Source of the DNA: Smittium mucronatum
Taxonomy: Eukaryota; Kickxellomycota; Harpellomycetes; Harpellales; Legeriomycetaceae
Direction: 5' to 3'
Length of the DNA stretch: 12,847 nucleotides
Assembly: GCA_001953115.1 (NCBI GenBank)
Contig: LSSL01003482.1
Span: forward strand, 1 to 12,847
The notes below the pieces were generated by a model. The model had not been told where the DNA came from. It worked only from the letters and a program-made list of their open reading frames with translations, and did no database searches. Position numbers and translations under genes: made by a program. Numbering within the stretch: the first letter of the stretch is position 1; every line of letters begins with the position of its first letter. Positions 8,300 to 12,847 of this stretch are shown piece by piece.

Positions 8300-9420
8300 T
8301 AATATTTATATTCTGATGTTCTATATAAATAAAAATTAGATTTAGGAGCCAAAATTCTTAATGAGTTCAATTTTATATTATTAATCTTTCTTAGTCTTTC
8401 GTAATTATCAATAAACATAAATATTAAAACTTTCTTCTATCTTTCTAAATCTAATAATGCCATTTATAAATCTTATTTAAACAAAAAAATCATATTTTTA
8501 GATGTTTATGATTTATATTTTATAAAAATTATAAAATAAATCTATTTTATTACCTTTTTTTGGTACTGTATCATTTTCCAATATCACAGTATAGTCAATA
8601 TAATTCACTATATTTTCTTTGAGCTTATTTGATATTTGAAATAAATTTATAATCTTTGAGTTTAAAGCACTTCGATTGAAAATATAACTTGATTATTCAG
8701 ATTTTTCCAATTCGAAATTCAAATTATTATTGATTATATTCTCCTTATAGTTTTTTTGATCATTTTTTAGTTTTTATCAATTGAATATTAAATTGAAGGG
8801 ATTATTTAACTATAAAAGTAATCGGTATTGAAAATATAAATAAAGTAGAGAACACAATTTCATTTATAAAAAATACTCTTCTTTTACATGAAGTTTCAAA
8901 AGAAGATTTAATTTTCAAAGAATATCTTATTTTGGTTACCTATCATATAAATTTTAAATTTAAGACCATCCACTTGTGAAATATTTTCAACTTTCCATAT
9001 TTAGATCAGAAGCTTGTGTTTTTTTTCAAAAAAAAATCTTATTATTATTATTATTTTCAATTTCCTAAAATGACTATATAATAATAAGACTCTTTTTTTG
9101 GGTTTAAAATGACTTTAAATCAAATAAAAGCGCTTAATTTTTAATAATAGGAAGTGAGATTAATTTTTAATCTTTTTCATAATACAATCTCATTCAATTC
9201 AATCGGAACTATTAAGAGGAAGAAGTAAATAGTTGATGGGGTTTAAATTTCTATTCTAAATTTGAATATGAAAATACATTATCTCTTTAAATTATGATAA
9301 GCTCAAAGCTCCTAATCATTTATTTTTTTGTATTTTATACAAAATTATTTTTACTTCAACCGTCTAATAATGGGAAAGATATGATATAAGATATCTTCTT
9401 TTCATTAGGCTACCAATAAA
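8300..9420. other. AT-rich stretch without a supportable gene
   Basis: One plus-strand segment (about 8790-8976) is open for around 60 codons without a convincing start or motif, an expected chance length here. A (TTA)n microsatellite of five to six units lies at 9039-9055. Nothing else was recognised. Confidence 0.5.
9039..9055. repeat. (TTA)n microsatellite
   Basis: A run of uninterrupted tta units follows a long T and A tract (9020-9037). It is short and probably neutral. Confidence 0.8.
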
Positions 9421-9710
9421 ATTTAGTACTATGAATGAAATAAAGGACTTTTTCTCTATTATATAAATTAAAAAAAAAAAATGATGTTTTTAAAATGTTT
9501 TAGGGGGTGATATATCAATTGGATATATTAATATGAAATTTTAGAAATTGATAAAATGTGTTTATTTTGGGATGAACGATTTTAATTGAAAAATGTTGAA
9601 TCATTTGAAAATTTTCACCATTTTCAAATAAAATTTTATTTATCAATTTAACGTTTTTTATTCAATCTGTGCCCAATTTTTCAAATTCTCAAAATATGTA
9701 TCAATATATA
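9421..9710 (-). repeat. Left arm of the 9421-10560 inverted repeat
   Basis: Read on the minus strand it contains, in order, atattgatacatattttg, ttgaataaaaaacgttaaat, a hairpin, atcccaaaataaacacattt, atattaatatatccaattg, cccctaaaa and ctttatttcattca. Each has a partner in the right arm in the same order. A poly-A run at 9470-9481 corresponds to a T-rich run in the partner. Confidence 0.75.
9603..9629. other. Hairpin in the left arm
   Basis: atttgaaaat (9603-9612) and attttcaaat (9620-9629) pair perfectly over 10 bp with a 7-base loop. It sits at the same relative place in the arm as the hairpin at 10365-10397. Confidence 0.55.
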
Positions 9711-10218
9711 AAAATAATATTCTTTCACATCATATTTTTCATTATGAGCTCCATATAACGTAAATGATACAATTTTTTCATTATTTGGGCCAAATATCAA
9801 ATCAAAATATCATTTTTTTCTAAAGCTGTTTTATCTAATCTTTATAAAAAACTTCAATTATACACCTCGGAGCTTATTCTAAAATTATCCATTAAATTTT
9901 TTTTGCTTTTATTAATTTTGTATTAAAAATAACTTTAGTTAAAAATTTAAATAAAGATAAGATACAAACAAATAAACAAACAAATTTCACGATTGCTTTT
10001 AAATACTTATTTATTTCTGATTTATAATACAATTAAGTTTCTGGATATAATAAATTTTGAATCATAATTCTTTTTTATTTTTTTCTAATTTTTTTATATA
10101 TTGGAAATTTATGAAAACCATAATTTCAAAAACTAAATTTAAAAATTTACTCTCGCTATTACAAAAAGCGATTCAATAAATATCCCACATTTAAAAATGT
10201 TTAGCCTTAAAATACATA

Positions 10219-10249
10219 TATTTTTTTTTATTTTTTTTATTTTTTTTTT
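10219..10249. repeat. T-tract with near-regular A interruptions
   Basis: Three runs of 8 to 10 T are separated by single A residues, giving a period close to one helical turn. It lies just inside the right arm of the inverted-repeat element. T-tracts phased in this way tend to be curved or nucleosome-poor; no more can be said. Confidence 0.6.
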
Positions 10250-10280
10250 GCAATTCGGAACGAAATTTGTATAAAAATAT

Positions 10281-10560
10281 AAATATATTATACTGATACA
10301 AATTTTGGGAAATTGAGAAATTAGGTTCAACTTGAATAAAACGCGTTAAATTGATAAATTCTTATTTAATTGAAAATGTCGCAAATTTTCAATTAAACGC
10401 ATTTATCCCAAAGTAAATACATTTTCTCATTTTCTAAAATTGAATATTAATATATCCGATTACTATATCACTTCCTAAAAAATTCGAAAAAAATCATTTT
10501 ATTTTTTCAATTTAGATATTAGATAAAAAAATTCTTTATTTCATTCAAAAGCCTGAATTT
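10281..10560 (+). repeat. Right arm of the 9421-10560 inverted repeat
   Basis: On the plus strand it contains atactgatacaaattttg (from 10289), ttgaataaaacgcgttaaat (10332), a hairpin (10365-10397), atcccaaagtaaatacattt (10405), atattaatatatccgatta (10444) and ctttatttcattca (10534), matching the left arm in order. Confidence 0.75.
10365..10397. other. Hairpin in the right arm
   Basis: tttaattgaaaat (10365-10377) and attttcaattaaa (10385-10397) pair perfectly over 13 bp with a 7-base loop (gtcgcaa). It corresponds in position to the left-arm hairpin, although stem and loop bases differ. Confidence 0.6.
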
Positions 10561-11566
10561 CTTTGATATACTATTAAATAAATTTTGACCCCTAATCAGC
10601 ATGAATTACATTTTCCTGCAATTATTTAGATCTTTTACCGTCAATTTGTCTATAATATTCTACTTTATTGTATCAAAAAGTTATTATATTTTGGAAATTC
10701 TTTAGGAAAGGATAAAATTTAATAATAAGAGCTTTAAATATCTTTTTATGATTATATTTGTTTTTGTAACAGATAGCAAAAAATTGGACTTTTTTTTTTG
10801 GCATTTGAAATAAAAAAAAGAAAAATTACTCGATAAAGCTATAGTTTGCCAAATTAGATACTAAATTATTTCCTATTTATGCTTGATAGTCAAAAAATAA
10901 CACCATGATTAGGTGTTTAAGATACAACAAATTTCATGTTTATGTGAGATTTTTTGATAAGATATGTTTCATTCTGCGCCTTTAATGACATATTATTATT
11001 ACTAAAAAATGATTACTATTCATTAAATGGGTTGATATTAAGATTGTGAAATTAGACCAGATCTAGTTATTAAAGCGATAGATTATATCCAAACCTCTAT
11101 TGGATTATTCATATTACAAAACCGCGACTAAAAATATAAATTCTCGCTAAATTCTGGGGAAATTCTATTTATTATAGATTGTTAAGTAGTGATTAAGTTT
11201 ATTTTGATTTTTATAGTGTCCTGAAAGTAAACCTAAAACCGATTAAATGCGGGAGAAGAAATTCCTATATTTTTTACTTTTATGCATGAGTTATAGAATA
11301 CTAATCCATAACATTGAAGTTTAAAATATTTTCAGCATAAAGTGACTATTTACAAAGGCAAAATCTTTCGAAATAAAAATTTATTCGCCTCAGGTAAAAC
11401 ACTTTTAGAATTTTGTATAATATAATTTATAGTAAATAATTTGGAAGTTAGAATTCACTATGACAGATATATGAATTTCGATATGGATGACACTGCTTTT
11501 TGAAACATTGAACTTTCAGACATGAATAGATTTCAACTATTTGTTGTTCTATTTAGATTTGATTGC

Positions 11567-11584
11567 GGGAGGGGGGAGGGGGGG
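11567..11584 (+). other. G-quadruplex-capable G run
   Basis: Eighteen bases consist of G runs of 3, 6 and 7 broken by single A residues. Four tracts of three G with short loops can be drawn. This is the only such run in the window and stands out in very AT-rich DNA. Confidence 0.7.
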
Positions 11585-11618
11585 TTGAAAATAAAAATTT
11601 ATATTAATACCAAGGGAA

Positions 11619-11642
11619 AATCACTAAAATTACATTCAAAGT
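11619..11642 (+). repeat. Fragment resembling the MULE terminal repeat
   Basis: aatcactaaaat followed by tacattcaaagt resembles 4883-4908 in the left terminal repeat (aatcactaaaat, then ataacattcaatgt), with one 2-base gap and one mismatch. It is in the same orientation as the left arm. It may be a remnant of another copy of the same family, but it is short. Confidence 0.35.
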
Positions 11643-12486
11643 TTATTAAAATGCAACTTGTGTAGATTTTTAAACTATGGCGGAGATATAGTGGTGGATA
11701 AAAAATGGTTTTGGTGCCGTAATATTTCTCCCACACATCAATGCTAAAACTTTAATTCTATATTTTTTTATATTAATGGATTACAGTAACAGATTTGGTC
11801 TAAATATCCCAGAAATATTTTTAAAAATAACCATTCAAAAAATAAGCCTATTTTCGGTAACATCGGTTAGGCATTGTCGGAATATCTTGAGCTCGAACCA
11901 AAAATTGATCGTTTAATAGCTCACATATATCTAAATATAAATTTATTATACTCATATTATAATTAATTTTTTTTACACGGCATAGAGAAAACTGAAGATA
12001 AGGGCCTCAGAAATTTCAATATAATTTTTAATAGGAATCAGTTTTTATTTTTATGAGCCTCATATTTATACCAATAAATTATAAATAGCACATACAAATA
12101 AATTTTTTTTCTGAAATTGAGCTAATCGCAAAAATTTCAAAAAAAAAAAGTGATAGAAAATAGTGTTTTATTTATTTTAGTAAAACTAACTAGCTAACTG
12201 ATGAATCCCCCAAAATATCAGGAAAGATTCCTCTATTTATATTCCCGCATCTATATTATTAACTGCTAAAATTCTAACTGATATAAATTTTATAAGCTAT
12301 TAATTAAGCACCATAAAATGATCATTTCCTATGTATTCTTTGTAAAAGGAGATTAAATAGACTTAAGCATACTTGTAAAGTACTAAGTAGATTTAAACTC
12401 TTTTTAAAAACATAATAAAAATGGACACTTTTGCAAAATGTTAATTACAAAACCTTTCTTTGTAATTTACTATTATTAATGGTTCT

Positions 12487-12500
12487 CTTTGTATATAAAG
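12487..12500 (-). promoter_or_regulatory. TATA-like box in the presumed 3' LTR
   Basis: On the minus strand the sequence reads ctttatatacaaag, about 35 to 45 bases after the candidate LTR start. A TATA box in U3 would fit an LTR, but TATATA words are frequent here. Confidence 0.25.
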
Positions 12501-12534
12501 ACTTAGACCTATGTATTCACAAATACAGAGATCA

Positions 12535-12546
12535 TTTTCTCTTTGT
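12535..12546 (-). other. Candidate polypurine tract and 3' LTR start
   Basis: On the minus strand acaaagagaaaa is followed directly by TG (12534-12533), about 37 bases after the pol stop codon. LTR retrotransposons place a purine tract just before the 3' LTR, and LTRs usually begin with TG. The other LTR end and the second LTR are not visible, so the call rests on position and composition. Confidence 0.35.
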
Positions 12547-12570
12547 CTAAATAATTGGGAATCTAAGCAC

Positions 12571-12597
12571 CAAAGGAAAATAGTTAGTTTTCCTTTG
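12571..12597. other. Perfect 10-bp hairpin overlapping the pol stop codon
   Basis: caaaggaaaa (12571-12580) and ttttcctttg (12588-12597) pair perfectly around a 7-base loop. The pol stop codon (12584-12586) lies in the loop. It sits between the end of pol and the candidate polypurine tract, and could form in the retroelement RNA. Confidence 0.6.
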
Positions 12598-12847
12598 ACT
12601 CTCCTCCACTCGATTCGAAAACACCATACCGAGAATGAAATTTGATAATTCTTGAAGCGTGGAAACAAAATTCCTTACCACACTCATTAACTACAGTATA
12701 AGTATTGTGAGGTTTGATTTCTTTAATTCTATACGGGCCTTTATATCTGTACGAGGTTTTTACGTGGATATTTCTTTTCGGAAGCCTATAATCCAGTATC
12801 AATACTAATTCATTTAATGAAAATTCTTTTGTTTTTTCAGAAGACTT
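12584..12847 (-). CDS. Retrotransposon pol C-terminus (integrase end), partial
   Basis: The minus frame is open from the window edge (12847) to a TAA at 12584-12586, 87 codons. It is the C-terminal part of a longer protein, so the apparent start at 12802 (TTG) is only an internal Leu. The translation has the layout of the integrase C-terminal domain of Ty3/gypsy-like pol: FSLNELVLILD, then SYRYKGPYRIKEI, then NTYTVVN, then HASRIIKFHS. This corresponds to the family's pattern of a hydrophobic strand, K/RYxGPYxI, a Y-x-V strand and an H-x-SRIK-like end. This domain helps integrase bind DNA in the reverse-transcribed particle complex. The frame has no stops and higher GC than the interior, so this insertion is younger than the MULE relics. 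A short acidic tail (SSGGESKEN) ends it. The rest of pol lies outside the window. Confidence 0.78.
   Translation of the reverse strand, partial: KSSEKTKEFSLNELVLILDYRLPKRNIHVKTSYRYKGPYRIKEIKPHNTYTVVNECGKEFCFHASRIIKFHSRYGVFESSGGESKEN

Larger units (their letters stand above)
9421..10560. mobile_element. Long inverted-repeat element, probably non-autonomous
   Basis: Arms at 9421-9710 and 10281-10560 are inverted copies separated by about 570 bases. In the best stretch (9498-9573 against 10405-10480) 65 of 76 bases match without gaps; elsewhere the match is lower, with small gaps. No transposase motif was found in arms or spacer. The total of about 1.14 kb with long arms fits a non-autonomous terminal-inverted-repeat transposon or a foldback element. 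An old inverted duplication is the alternative. The arms show no clear similarity to the MULE terminal repeats at 4811 and 7864. Confidence 0.65.
10570..12440. other. AT-rich stretch without a supportable gene
   Basis: Short open segments occur (for example around 11890-11960, plus strand) but none has a recognisable motif. Composition is slightly less extreme than at 4000-8000. It contains the G-rich run at 11567 and the terminal-repeat-like fragment at 11619. If the retroelement at the right end is complete, its 3' LTR would lie in the last part of this stretch and just beyond, to 12534. Confidence 0.5.

Noticed and set aside
9964..9985. caaa-like repeats near the centre of the inverted-repeat element
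   Set aside because: Too short and irregular to be more than a small microsatellite; no partner or function seen.
10139..10330. 63-codon minus-strand open frame
   Set aside because: It spans the long T-tract (giving Lys-Ile repeats) and enters the right arm of the inverted repeat; a composition artefact.
12441..12668. 75-codon minus-strand open frame overlapping the pol end
   Set aside because: It overlaps the integrase-like frame in another phase and runs into the presumed LTR; no family resemblance.

Overview
This window looks like a gene-poor, strongly AT-rich piece of a eukaryotic nuclear genome made mainly of decayed transposable elements. I see no intact host gene. Base composition is uneven. 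Positions 1-240 are about 50% GC, the last 250 bases about 40% GC, and nearly everything between is very AT-rich with many homopolymer runs. The relics (FLYWCH/MULE-type transposases and a Ty3/gypsy-type pol end) fit an invertebrate such as an arthropod, or a large AT-rich microsporidian genome. The sequence alone does not decide which.

Left end (1-430): a GC-rich block carries two copies of a 43-bp tandem repeat, followed by a TATA-like box and a short stem-loop. This order resembles an LTR U3 or another promoter but is unproven. Positions 430-2280 are AT-rich with no gene I can support. At 2412-2570 there is an open segment of unknown origin.

First MULE relic (+ strand, 2897 to about 3960): translating through stop codons gives a FLYWCH-type zinc finger, then a MULE transposase core, then a later conserved-looking segment, with several in-frame stops and frame changes. 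No ends were found for this element.

Second MULE relic (4811-7864): two inverted copies of a roughly 110-135 bp sequence (4811-4946 and 7750-7864; 24 of 25 bases match in the core) enclose a decayed transposase on the minus strand. It runs from about 7380 down to 5845 and includes an NNLRENG-like linker, the YPVLVVG core, an STNNC segment and a SWIM-like zinc finger in a 91-codon open C-terminus. It is best read as one Mutator-like element of about 3 kb.

Middle and right: a tract of about 240 bp at 8041-8280 has 58 C and only 6 G on the plus strand. At 9421-10560 a second, unrelated long inverted repeat has arms of about 280-290 bp around a spacer of about 570 bp, with a hairpin conserved inside each arm. 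It looks like a non-autonomous terminal-inverted-repeat or foldback element. Positions 10570-12440 are AT-rich relic DNA containing one G-quadruplex-capable run and one stray fragment resembling the MULE terminal repeat.

Right end (12584-12847, minus strand): the open C-terminal end of a retrotransposon pol polyprotein (integrase end) runs off the window. Its stop codon sits beside a perfect 10-bp hairpin, and a polypurine tract followed by TG is a candidate start of its 3' LTR. This is the best preserved coding sequence here and probably the youngest insertion.
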